Shown: in pieces, positions 16,829 to 25,193 of the stretch
How positions within the stretch are numbered: the stretch's first letter is position 1
Layout: the number at the start of each line of letters is the position of its first letter
Assembly (NCBI GenBank): GCA_030684575.1
Contig: JAUXVD010000023.1
Location: forward strand, 124,001-188,000
Reading direction: 5' to 3'
From: Nitrospirota bacterium
GTDB lineage: Bacteria > Nitrospirota > Nitrospiria > Nitrospirales > Nitrospiraceae
Length of the DNA stretch: 64,000 nt
The notes under the pieces: model-generated
The model's database searches: none
The model's input: only the letters and a program-made list of their open reading frames with translations
Told to the model about the DNA's origin: nothing
Position numbers and translations under genes: made by a program

Positions 16829-17884
16829 ATGCGTAGCAACGGGATGCGGTTTTCCCTCAGCCTGCTGATCCTCCTGCTCTGGGGGACCCTGGCCTGTCAA
16901 CGAACCTCCGGGGATGCAGGGCAGAAGACGCTCCACTATTTCACCTGGTCCGATTACGTCGGGCCCGAGTTGTTGGCTGAGTTTGAACGGCGCCATGGCG
17001 TGCATGTCGTGGTGGATACCTTCAGCAGCAACGAAGAACTGTTAGCCAAGCTTCAGGGCGGCGCGACAGGCTACGATGTGACGGTGCCGTCGGACTTCAT
17101 GGCGGCGATCATGATTCAGCAGGGGCTCGTTGCCGAACTCGACTCCACGATGTTGCCGAACGCCGCCACGTTAGAAGACCATCTTCAGCACCTTCCGTTC
17201 GATCCGACGCAACGGTTCGCCATTCCCTATCTCTGGGGTACGGTCGGGATCGGGTATGACTCAGCCGTCGTCTCGCCGCCACCGGACAGTTGGGCGGTGC
17301 TGTGGGATGTCCGCTATAGTGGAAAGATCAGCATGTTGAACGATCAGCGGGAAGTGTTTGGGGCGGTCCTCCGGTTGATAGGGACCTCTATGAATACGAA
17401 GGATCCGGCGTTGATTGAGGCGGCAAAAGCGCGATTGTTGGTGCAGAAACCATTGGTGAAAGCCTATGCCAGCGAGCATTACGACCAACTCTTAGCGTCG
17501 GGCGATGTGGTGCTGGCGCATGGGTGGGGAGGGCCGGTTGCCCGGGCGATGCTGGATCGGCCGTCGATTCGTTATGTCGTGCCGAAAGAAGGTGCGACTC
17601 TCTGGGCGGACTGTCTGGTCGTGCTGAAGTCCTCACCCAGGAAAAAGCTGGCGACGCAGTTTATTAATTACCTCTTGGAGCCACAAGTCTCGGCGCGCAC
17701 AACAGAGCGTCTGCTGTTTGCTTCTGCCAATAAAGCAGCCAGGCCCTTTGTACCCTCACGTATTTTGGATAACCCCGCCATCTATCCACCCCTCGACCTG
17801 CTCCCTCGCCTGGAATGGATGACCGACGTCGGCGCGGCGCTGCGAATGTACGATCGGGCCTGGACCGAACTCAAGATGCATTAG
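16829..17884 (+). CDS. potD: Spermidine/putrescine-binding lipoprotein
   Basis: 351 residues. A lipoprotein signal (LILLLWGTLAC, Cys about residue 23) anchors the protein on the periplasmic side. The opening of the mature domain, LHYFTWSDYVGPELLAEFE, and GYDVTVPSDFMAAIMIQQGL are typical of PotD/PotF-type type-1 periplasmic binding proteins, as is the central PYLWGTVGIGYD. It captures putrescine or spermidine and delivers it to PotB/PotC. Which polyamine is preferred cannot be settled by eye. It closes the operon; its stop codon lies in a strong hairpin. Confidence 0.9.
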   Translation: MRSNGMRFSLSLLILLLWGTLACQRTSGDAGQKTLHYFTWSDYVGPELLAEFERRHGVHVVVDTFSSNEELLAKLQGGATGYDVTVPSDFMAAIMIQQGLVAELDSTMLPNAATLEDHLQHLPFDPTQRFAIPYLWGTVGIGYDSAVVSPPPDSWAVLWDVRYSGKISMLNDQREVFGAVLRLIGTSMNTKDPALIEAAKARLLVQKPLVKAYASEHYDQLLASGDVVLAHGWGGPVARAMLDRPSIRYVVPKEGATLWADCLVVLKSSPRKKLATQFINYLLEPQVSARTTERLLFASANKAARPFVPSRILDNPAIYPPLDLLPRLEWMTDVGAALRMYDRAWTELKMH

Positions 17885-17910
17885 TGGGATGGCCTTTTCC
17901 CGCCAATGCA
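17877..17910 (+). terminator. Hairpin over the potD stop codon, possible terminator
   Basis: A 13-position stem (TGCATTAGTGGGA pairing with TCCCGCCAATGCA, two non-Watson-Crick positions) encloses an 8-base loop and includes the potD TAG. There is no clean T-run after it, so intrinsic termination is only possible, not certain. Confidence 0.4.
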
Positions 17911-17958
17911 TAGGGTGATCGATAAGGGACAATAAGTGCTTATTTATCAAGAGGTTCT

Positions 17959-17986
17959 TTGCTTTGGCCCAGGTACTCTGTATAAT
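17959..17986 (+). promoter_or_regulatory. Sigma70-like promoter for the RND efflux operon
   Basis: A TTGCTT box and a perfect TATAAT are separated by 16 bases, and lie 55 bases ahead of the GTG start of the outer-membrane channel gene. The -35 is a partial match, so some activation may be needed. No clear inverted repeat for a metal-responsive repressor was seen between them. Confidence 0.45.
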
Positions 17987-18041
17987 CACACTTCTGTTAA
18001 AGCGAAGTGTGCACTGGTTGCAGAAATATAGGAGTCTGTCT

Positions 18042-19355
18042 GTGTTGTTGGATCGACGATTTACGCTTATCTGCTCCCTCTCAATGATCAGCGTTCTGGG
18101 TATGTCCACCTCTCATGCCGATGCGGTCTCGCCGTCTTCGATGCCTGAACAGATGCCTGTGGCAGCGAAAGTGCTTCGCCTCAGCGTGAACGATGCGCTG
18201 GGCGTGTTCGTCAGTCAAAACCTCGATGTGCTCATCGCCAAGTACGGGATCGAGTATACCAAAGGGCAAGAAGTGACTGCGCGGTTGTTCCCGAATCCCG
18301 TTCTGACTGTTGGGTCGCTCGGTTCTTTCACGCAGGGTCGAACGATCTCAAACAGCAGCTCGTTGGGTTTCCAGGCACAGCAGTTGTTTGAGCTGGCGGG
18401 TAAACGGGGCTATCGAATCGAAAGCGCGGGGTTCGGCACCCAATCGGCAGAGGCCGCCTTTGAAGATGCCGTGCGGCAACTCGGGTTTACGGTGAAGGAC
18501 ACCTACTATCGGATTCAGTTGGCGCAACGTCGGCTGGTGTTGGCTGAAGAGAACCGCGACCGCTTTTCACGAATCCTCGACATCAACACGATCCGTTTCA
18601 AAAAAGGGTACATCGCAGAAGTCGATCTCATTCGGATTCGCTTGCAGATGGTGGACTTTCAATCGCAGGTCATTCAATCGTTGCAGGAGGCAGAGTCGGC
18701 GAGAGGTGATCTTCGTCAGTTGCTGCGGGTCTCTCCCAAGACAATGGTGGAATTGACCACAGAGCTGGATTTCCGCCGGATCGATCCCGATATCGAGAGA
18801 TTACGAGTGGCTGCCTTGGATGTGCGTCCTGACATTCGCGCCAAACGCTATACGTTTTCCCAGCGGGAATCCGATCTCAAGCTGGCGAAGGCCTACCGGG
18901 TGCCCGACGTGACGGTTGGAGCCGGATACGCAGTTCAGGGAAGCCAGGGCCCTGATAACCCAGGCCAAGCGGCACTCAACGTGGGCATCCCCTTACCGCT
19001 ATTCAACCGGAACCAAGGCGGGATTCGACAGGCAGAGGTCGCGGTCCAATCCGCTGAGGCTGACTTGAATAAGACGGTCAATCTAGTCGAGAATGAAGTG
19101 GAAGTCGCCTATCGCAACCTGTTGCAGAGCCGGCGGTTGGTCGAAGCCTATGTCGGTGGAGTGTTGGAGGATGCCCGCTCGACCTTTACGATCGTTGAGC
19201 GGGCCTATGAACGGGGTGGGGCGACCATTCTCGATTTGCTCGACGCCGCTCGTACATCACGGACTATTCAGCAGAACTATATCGAGGCGCTGTTTAATTA
19301 TCAGCACCAGCTGTTCCAATTAGAAAGCGCCGTGGGTCAGGAGATCATCTCGTGA
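18042..19355 (+). CDS. RND efflux outer-membrane channel (TolC/CzcC family)
   Basis: 437 residues from a GTG seven bases after an AGGAG box; this start opens a signal peptide (LLDRRFTLICSLSMISVLGMSTSHA). The two outer membrane efflux protein repeats are visible (about residues 45-235 and 250-435), with LFPNPVLTVGS near the start, the helix ENRDRFSRILDINTIRFKKGYIAEVDLIRI, and GVPLPLFNR-like NVGIPLPLFNRNQGGIRQAE in the second half. These match the CzcC/CusC branch. It forms the trimeric outer-membrane duct of the tripartite pump whose other parts follow. Its stop overlaps the adaptor start. Confidence 0.9.
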   Translation: MLLDRRFTLICSLSMISVLGMSTSHADAVSPSSMPEQMPVAAKVLRLSVNDALGVFVSQNLDVLIAKYGIEYTKGQEVTARLFPNPVLTVGSLGSFTQGRTISNSSSLGFQAQQLFELAGKRGYRIESAGFGTQSAEAAFEDAVRQLGFTVKDTYYRIQLAQRRLVLAEENRDRFSRILDINTIRFKKGYIAEVDLIRIRLQMVDFQSQVIQSLQEAESARGDLRQLLRVSPKTMVELTTELDFRRIDPDIERLRVAALDVRPDIRAKRYTFSQRESDLKLAKAYRVPDVTVGAGYAVQGSQGPDNPGQAALNVGIPLPLFNRNQGGIRQAEVAVQSAEADLNKTVNLVENEVEVAYRNLLQSRRLVEAYVGGVLEDARSTFTIVERAYERGGATILDLLDAARTSRTIQQNYIEALFNYQHQLFQLESAVGQEIIS

Positions 19356-20548
19356 GAACCCTGGTGACAGCTGAGGTTATGGTTGCGCATATGAAGGCAT
19401 CTCGTCGGTTTCTGTCAGTACGATCGGTTGCCGCCGTCACCTGTCTGTTCCTTGTTGCCTGTGGGCGAGGCGAGCCACCGGCAGCGTCCTCCGCCGCAAG
19501 TCCTCTTCCTCAGAAATCCGGTTCAGTCCAGGGGGTGCAGCCGCGGGTAGAAACGGCTCTCGTTGAAGTCGGGTCGGGGGCTCATGCCTTGACCTTGTCC
19601 GGGAAGATCGCTTATGGAGAAGATCATTATTCAAGAATTTCCTCTCCAATCCAAGGGCGCGTCCTCGAAGTGCGGGCGCACTTGGGCGAGCGGGTGCAGG
19701 CGGGTAGTGTGTTGCTGGTATTAGACAGCCAGGAAATTGCTCAGGCCTATTCGGAATACGTGAAGGAAGACTCCGATCTTCAATATGCGACCCGTGCCCG
19801 TGATTTGGCCAAGGACCTGTATGAGAATAAAGCTTTGCCGTTAAAGGACCTCAAGCAGGCGGAGAATGAGCTGACCAAGGCGCGCGCTGAATTCCGGCGC
19901 GCCAAAGAGCGGTTGTTATCGCTGCGTGTTCCTGCCCAGGAATTGGAAAAACCGCTCGACCGGCAGAAAATTACGTCCCGATTCGATATGAAGAGTCCTT
20001 TGACCGGGATTGTCGTGGAGCGGAACGTCACGCCCGGACAGTCGATCGGGGGAGATTCCAGCCAGGTCGTGTTCACGGTAGCGGATCTCGATATGCTGCA
20101 GGTGGTGGCAGATGTGTATGAACGGGATCTGGCTCTGGTCAAAGAAGGGCAGTTTGCGACGGTGAGCGTGGAAGCGTACCCTGACGTGAGTTTTCCCGCG
20201 ACCGTAGCCAGCATCGGCGACGTGGTCGATACGACGTCGAGGACCATTAAGCTCCGCGCCTGGGTCAATAATAAGGACCATCGGTTGAAGCCGGAAATGT
20301 TTGCACGCCTCCATATCCAGGTCGGAGAGTCCTCGCCGCTGTTGACGATTCCACGCGAAGCGGTATTGGAAGTGGACGGAAAACAGTTTGTGTACGTGCT
20401 CGAAGGTCCCGACCAGTATGCCAAGCGTGAAGTCAAAGTGAACACGATTTCACCGGATCATGTGCGGGTTTTGGAAGGTCTGACATCGGGCCAGCGCATC
20501 GTGATTAAAGGCGCCGTGTTGATCAAGGGGCAGGAAGTCAAAGGGTAG
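19352..20548 (+). CDS. RND efflux periplasmic adaptor (CzcB/CusB family)
   Basis: 398 residues from a GTG overlapping the channel gene stop; an ATG at 19391 (MKASRRFLSVRSV) opens the lipoprotein signal (lipobox LVAC) and may be the true start. The biotinyl/lipoyl-like segment (SSPIQGRVLEVRAHLGERVQAGSVLLVL), the long coiled-coil hairpin (about residues 150-205) and the beta-barrel (VADLDMLQVVADVYERDLALVKEGQ) are all visible. The IYVLE-like FVYVLEGPDQYAKREVKV region closes the membrane-proximal domain. It links the inner-membrane RND pump with the TolC-like duct. There are no Met-rich or His-rich metal-binding tails, so copper or zinc specificity is not obvious. Confidence 0.9.
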   Translation: MRTLVTAEVMVAHMKASRRFLSVRSVAAVTCLFLVACGRGEPPAASSAASPLPQKSGSVQGVQPRVETALVEVGSGAHALTLSGKIAYGEDHYSRISSPIQGRVLEVRAHLGERVQAGSVLLVLDSQEIAQAYSEYVKEDSDLQYATRARDLAKDLYENKALPLKDLKQAENELTKARAEFRRAKERLLSLRVPAQELEKPLDRQKITSRFDMKSPLTGIVVERNVTPGQSIGGDSSQVVFTVADLDMLQVVADVYERDLALVKEGQFATVSVEAYPDVSFPATVASIGDVVDTTSRTIKLRAWVNNKDHRLKPEMFARLHIQVGESSPLLTIPREAVLEVDGKQFVYVLEGPDQYAKREVKVNTISPDHVRVLEGLTSGQRIVIKGAVLIKGQEVKG

Positions 20549-20597
20549 CCCTCACGAGTCCGTTCTCCTCCTTCGAATTGGAATCTAATCGAACCTC

Positions 20598-23500
20598 ATG
20601 ATAGCCAGAATTGTTGAACTCTCTCTGGTCCAGCGCGTCATGGTTTGCGTGCTGGGTTTTCTCCTCTTCTTCGGCGGACTCTACGCCTTTCACATCCTCG
20701 ATATCGTCGCCTATCCGGATCCCTCGCCCCCGATGGTCGAGCTGATCACGCAGTATCCCGGGTGGTCGGCCGAAGAGATCGAACGCCAAATTTCGATTCC
20801 TATTGAAGTTGCCCTCAACGGTATGCCCGGCCTCACGGACATTCGTTCCCTCTCGATCTTTGGCTTGAGCGACATTAAGATCTATTTCGATTTCGATACG
20901 GAAATATTTCACGACCGTCAGGAAGTCTTGAACAGGCTGGGTTCAGTGCAATTGCCTCCCGGCGCGGCGCCGTCGCTCTCTCCCTGGTGGGCGATTGCCG
21001 AAATCTACCGGTACGAACTCACAGGGACCGGTGAGACCACACTCACCGACTTGAAAACGATTCAGGACTGGCAGGTTCGTCGGGAGTTCCGGCGGATTCC
21101 CGGCGTCATCGACGTGACTGCGTTCGGGGGAACGACCAAGGAATACCACGTCGATATCGATCCTGGACGGTTGATCAGCTATGGCGTCAGCCTCTCTCAG
21201 GTCATGTCGGCCTTGACCAATAGTAATGCCAATGTCGGCGGGAACTATCTGACGATCGGCGCGCAGAACTACAATATCCGAGGATTGGGTCTTATTAACG
21301 GACTCGCGGATATTGAAAACGTCATGGTGGCCGAAAAAGATGGGACACCGATTTTCGTCAAGACACTCGGAACGGTCGCGGTCGGTTCACAAGTTCGATT
21401 GGGGAAGGTCGGTATCGACGATCGAGACGACGTGGTTGAAGGCGTTGTGCTGCTCCAACGTGGGTATAAGGCGCTCAATGTCCTGGAGAAGGTGCGAGAA
21501 AAAGTTGAGGATCTGAATACGTGGAAGCTGCCGGCCAACGTCAAGGTTAAAACCTTCTATGATCGTACGGCCCTGATCCATACGACGGTGGAGACGGTTA
21601 CGGACATTCTCATCAGCGGCATGGTCTTGGTCTTTATCATCCTGTTCGTGTTCCTGGGACATTTGCGCGCGGCCTTGATTGTGGCATTAACTATTCCACT
21701 CTCCTTGTTGTTTACCTTTGGCATGATGGTGTCCATTGGGCAGTCGGCGAATTTGATCTCGCTCGGGTCCATCGATTTCGGCATTATCGTGGATGCCACG
21801 CTGATTATGGTGGAGAGCATCTTTTTCCATCTCGCGCACGGGAAGATCCAAGGGTTGACTGTCCACCAGCAGATCGTGAGGGCTGCGCGACAGGTTGGAC
21901 AGCCGATCTTCTCCTCTACGGCGATTATCGTGGTGGCGTTTATTCCGCTCTTTACGATGACGGGTGTGCCGGGGAAGATCTTTGCACCGATGTCGATCAC
22001 CTATGGGTTCGCTTTGGTGGGCGCGCTCTTGATGGCCTTTACGTTGGCTCCCGTACTCTGTTCCTTCCTGCTGAAGGGCACGATCAGCGAGGAGGATACG
22101 GCGATCGTCCGGGGAATCCGTCGCGTCTATAACGGCATTTTGGGGTTTGCGTTAGACCATCGGGCGGTGGTCGTCGGAGCCTGCGTGGGACTTCTCGCCA
22201 TCACCTTTGTGGCCTTAAAGTCCATTGGAGGGGAGTTCATGCCGGCGCTGGAAGAGGGGAATCTCTGGGTGCGTGCCACGATGCCCGTGGATATTTCTTT
22301 CGATCAGGCCGCCAAGCTGACGAGCGAGATTCGCCTCCTGTTCCGGGAGTCGCCCGAGGTCACGACCATCGTGTCGCAGTTGGGCCGTCCCGACGACGGC
22401 ACCGATCCCACGAGTTTTTTCAACGCGGAGTTTTTAGCCAACCTGAAGCCTGAAAAAGAATGGCGCCCCGGCCTGAGCAAAGATGGGCTGATCGAAGAGA
22501 TCGAGGGGAGGCTGAAAGATATTCCCGGCGTCATCTTCAATTTTTCGCAGGTGATTCAGGACAATGTGGAAGAGGCGATGTCGGGGGTCAAGGGAGAGAA
22601 CTCCATCAAACTCTTCGGGAACGATCTGAAGACGATGGAGGCCAAGGCCACCGAGATCGAGCATGTGATGCAAAAGGTCCGGGGCGTCAAAGACCTGGGA
22701 ATTTTCCGTCTCGTGGGACAACCGAATCTGTTGATTCAGGTCGATCGTGAGGCAAGCGCGCGGTATGGACTGCAAGTGTCGGATGTCAACGCCGTGGTCC
22801 AGGCCGCGGTCGGGGGGCAGGCGGTCACGCAGGTCTATGAAGGAGAGCGCCTATTCGATCTCGTGGTTCGCTTTCTTCCGGAATTTCGACAGGATGTCGC
22901 TGCAATCGGGAATATCCTCGTCAGTACGCCGAATGGGGCCCGCGTTCCCTTGAAGCAAGTGGCATCCATTACGACGCAGACCGGGGCCTTCATTATCTAT
23001 CGCGAAAATAATGAGCGATATATTCCGATCAAGTTCAGTGTCCGTGATCGCGACCTTCAGAGTACCGTGGAGGAGGCGCAAGCCCTTTTGGCTAAAGAGG
23101 TGACGCTGCCCGAGCGGTATCGGATGGAATGGGCGGGTCAATACGATCAGCTGAAAGATGAACAGAAGCGATTGGCGATGGTGGTGCCGATTAGTTTGGT
23201 GATCATTTTATTTCTGTTGTACACCACGTTCGACTCGGTCAAGAATGCGCTCCTGGTCTTGAGCACGGTTCCGTTTGCTTTGATTGGTGGAGTACTGTCC
23301 CTCGTCGCCACCCATACGAATTTTAGTATCTCTGCCGCGGTCGGCGTCATTTCGACGCTCGGGGTGGCCATCCTCGGCGGGGTTTTGTTGATATCACGGA
23401 TCGAAGATTTCCGGCGCACGGGGTTGACCCTTCGGGAGGCTGTTCGAAAGGGGGCCGACGTGCAGATGCGACCGATTCTCATGGCCACGTTGGGTGCCGC

Positions 23501-23684
23501 GATTGGTTTGCTGCCGGCCGCGCTGGCAACCGGTATTGGGTCGCAGGCGCAGAAACCGCTTGCACGAGTCGTGGTCGGCGGCATGCTGACAGCCGCCGTG
23601 CTGATTCTGGTGGTCTTGCCGGTGCTCTACGAAATTGTTCATCGGCGGGATGAGCGTAGTGATGAAGAGAAAGAAAGGGGATGA
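20598..23684 (+). CDS. RND efflux pump, heavy-metal (HME) type, CzcA/CusA family
   Basis: 1028 residues, the usual RND length, with twelve predicted transmembrane helices and two large periplasmic loops. The transmembrane segment containing SIDFGIIVDATLIMVES keeps the D...D...E acidic residues that define heavy-metal efflux RND pumps and carry protons. VAYPDPSPPMVELITQYPGWSAEEIERQISIPIE at the N-terminus and GGQAVTQVYEGERLFDLVVR are family hallmarks. It exports its substrate by proton antiport with the adaptor and channel encoded upstream. The exact metal is not readable from sequence. The last bases overlap the start of a HEAT-repeat gene. Confidence 0.92.
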   Translation: MIARIVELSLVQRVMVCVLGFLLFFGGLYAFHILDIVAYPDPSPPMVELITQYPGWSAEEIERQISIPIEVALNGMPGLTDIRSLSIFGLSDIKIYFDFDTEIFHDRQEVLNRLGSVQLPPGAAPSLSPWWAIAEIYRYELTGTGETTLTDLKTIQDWQVRREFRRIPGVIDVTAFGGTTKEYHVDIDPGRLISYGVSLSQVMSALTNSNANVGGNYLTIGAQNYNIRGLGLINGLADIENVMVAEKDGTPIFVKTLGTVAVGSQVRLGKVGIDDRDDVVEGVVLLQRGYKALNVLEKVREKVEDLNTWKLPANVKVKTFYDRTALIHTTVETVTDILISGMVLVFIILFVFLGHLRAALIVALTIPLSLLFTFGMMVSIGQSANLISLGSIDFGIIVDATLIMVESIFFHLAHGKIQGLTVHQQIVRAARQVGQPIFSSTAIIVVAFIPLFTMTGVPGKIFAPMSITYGFALVGALLMAFTLAPVLCSFLLKGTISEEDTAIVRGIRRVYNGILGFALDHRAVVVGACVGLLAITFVALKSIGGEFMPALEEGNLWVRATMPVDISFDQAAKLTSEIRLLFRESPEVTTIVSQLGRPDDGTDPTSFFNAEFLANLKPEKEWRPGLSKDGLIEEIEGRLKDIPGVIFNFSQVIQDNVEEAMSGVKGENSIKLFGNDLKTMEAKATEIEHVMQKVRGVKDLGIFRLVGQPNLLIQVDREASARYGLQVSDVNAVVQAAVGGQAVTQVYEGERLFDLVVRFLPEFRQDVAAIGNILVSTPNGARVPLKQVASITTQTGAFIIYRENNERYIPIKFSVRDRDLQSTVEEAQALLAKEVTLPERYRMEWAGQYDQLKDEQKRLAMVVPISLVIILFLLYTTFDSVKNALLVLSTVPFALIGGVLSLVATHTNFSISAAVGVISTLGVAILGGVLLISRIEDFRRTGLTLREAVRKGADVQMRPILMATLGAAIGLLPAALATGIGSQAQKPLARVVVGGMLTAAVLILVVLPVLYEIVHRRDERSDEEKERG

Positions 23685-24490
23685 TTGTGCAGAAACGACA
23701 TCTGTATTCCTGGGGAGTCTTTGTGTTGGCGGTGTTACTGGGAGCGCCCCAGACCTTGTGGGCTGACCCTGTAGGAACAGGATGGGCCATCATTCGAGTG
23801 CAGATCCCTTACGAGGCGCCTCCAAAGGGGCAGGACGTTCTGGCTGAGTCCGTTCCACAGAATACGAAACCCTTGACGCCTGAAGAAGTGCAGCGGGCGG
23901 AAGCGCTGCTGCCATTGCTTGAGGGGAAGCAAGAGTTTTGGGCGATGGGAGAATTCGTGCACCTCGGCGAGCCTGCCGTGCCGGTCCTGGTGAAGGGCTT
24001 GACCATGCCGGGCCCGCGGATTCGGTACAATGTGATTGAAACAATTTCGATGTTGAAGGCGGTCTCGGCGGTTCCAGCCCTCGTTGCAGCTGCCAAGGAG
24101 CCGAATGAGATCCCGCGGGTACGTGAACATGCGCTGCGGGTGGCGGTGCGATTGGACGCGGCGAAGGCCGTGGAGGCAATCGAGGTGATGGCGAAGGATC
24201 AGAATTCGTCGATCCGGAAGGTCGCCGCCTTTGAGTCCCGCTATGTCAGGGAGAAAGCCGTCGTCCCTATTCTCATCGGGATGATCGGCGATGAGGAACG
24301 TTTCGTGGCCCTTTCGGCGGTGCAGTCGCTCTGGATTTTGACCAGGCATGAAAGCGAATTTCACGATTGGGAGATATCGTCCAAGCAAGATCGTCAAGAA
24401 TGGACAGTCGAGTGGTTGGAATGGTGGAACGGGCAAAAAGATACGTTCGAAATGCCGGACCCGAAGAGGTCGGGGCGTAATCGACCGTAG
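23681..24490 (+). CDS. Secreted HEAT-repeat protein coupled to the RND operon
   Basis: 269 residues with a signal peptide (LYSWGVFVLAVLLGAPQTLWA). After a short linker the body (about residues 75-225) is made of HEAT-like helical pairs: FVHLGEPAVPVLVKGL, TISMLKAVSAVPALVAAAKE, HALRVAVRLDAAKAVEAIEVMAKD, REKAVVPILIGMIGDEERFVALSAVQSL. The C-terminus is Trp/Glu-rich. The ATGA overlap with the pump gene means it is translated with it. Periplasmic HEAT proteins act as scaffolds; a role in pump assembly or regulation is plausible but not demonstrated. This is not a standard member of Czc/Cus operons. Confidence 0.75.
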   Translation: MIVQKRHLYSWGVFVLAVLLGAPQTLWADPVGTGWAIIRVQIPYEAPPKGQDVLAESVPQNTKPLTPEEVQRAEALLPLLEGKQEFWAMGEFVHLGEPAVPVLVKGLTMPGPRIRYNVIETISMLKAVSAVPALVAAAKEPNEIPRVREHALRVAVRLDAAKAVEAIEVMAKDQNSSIRKVAAFESRYVREKAVVPILIGMIGDEERFVALSAVQSLWILTRHESEFHDWEISSKQDRQEWTVEWLEWWNGQKDTFEMPDPKRSGRNRP

Positions 24491-24509
24491 CAAGCGAATC
24501 GCGAGAAAG

Positions 24510-24538
24510 GCGAGACAGGCGCCACGCGCCTGTCTCGC
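24510..24538. terminator. Perfect 13-bp hairpin after the RND operon
   Basis: GCGAGACAGGCGC pairs perfectly with GCGCCTGTCTCGC around a CAC loop, 20 bases after the HEAT gene stop. A second small GC-rich hairpin and an A-run follow. No T-run directly trails the first stem on the plus strand, so it may act as an mRNA end stabiliser rather than a classical terminator. Confidence 0.5.
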
Positions 24539-24633
24539 ATGCCCTGCCTTGCGGGGCTGAAAAACCCTGTGTTATATTTTCGAAGACCGTGCGCTCCTCT
24601 CATGACGTGCTAGAAGGATGATAGGTTCGTTCC

Positions 24634-25170
24634 ATGGCTATTCTTCCGATTGCAAAGCTCGGTAATCCTATCCTCCGTCAGATCGCGGCGAAGGTCGACC
24701 CTCGCGATATTCGCACGAAAGAGCTGCAGCGTTTCATCGACGATTTGTTTGAAACCATGTTGGATGAGCCTGGCATCGGGTTGGCCTCGCCCCAAGTATC
24801 TCGCTCGATCCAACTGGTGGTGCTGGGTTGTGAGGGTGACGGGGAGGACAGTTTTCCCAATACCGTGCTCATCAATCCCAAGATCGTGTTCTACGGCCCT
24901 CAGCAGGAGGAAAATTGGGAAGGCTGTCTGAGTGTCGACGGTTTGCGCGGGAAGGTGACGCGCCCGGCTGTGGTGCGAGTGCAGGCGCTGGATCGTGACG
25001 GCAAATCTATCGATATCGAAGCGACCGGTCTCTATGCGGTCTGTATCCAGCACGAGATGGATCATCTGATCGGCAAACTGTTCGTAGACCGGATGACCGA
25101 TATGTCGACGCTCACGCAACTCGACGAGTTCAGTCGTTATTGGCAGAAAGATTCGACCCCGGTCATTTAA
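24634..25170 (+). CDS. def: Peptide deformylase
   Basis: 178 residues, normal length. All three catalytic motifs are seen: motif 1 GIGLASPQ (G-x-G-L-A-x-x-Q), motif 2 EGCLS (metal-binding Cys) and motif 3 QHEMDHL (two metal-binding His and the catalytic Glu). It removes the formyl group from the N-terminal methionine of new proteins, an essential cytoplasmic step. It lacks its common partner fmt nearby and is instead followed by an ABC exporter gene 24 bases downstream. Confidence 0.96.
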   Translation: MAILPIAKLGNPILRQIAAKVDPRDIRTKELQRFIDDLFETMLDEPGIGLASPQVSRSIQLVVLGCEGDGEDSFPNTVLINPKIVFYGPQQEENWEGCLSVDGLRGKVTRPAVVRVQALDRDGKSIDIEATGLYAVCIQHEMDHLIGKLFVDRMTDMSTLTQLDEFSRYWQKDSTPVI

Positions 25171-25193
25171 CTAGCCGTGAATAGACCCTCCCT

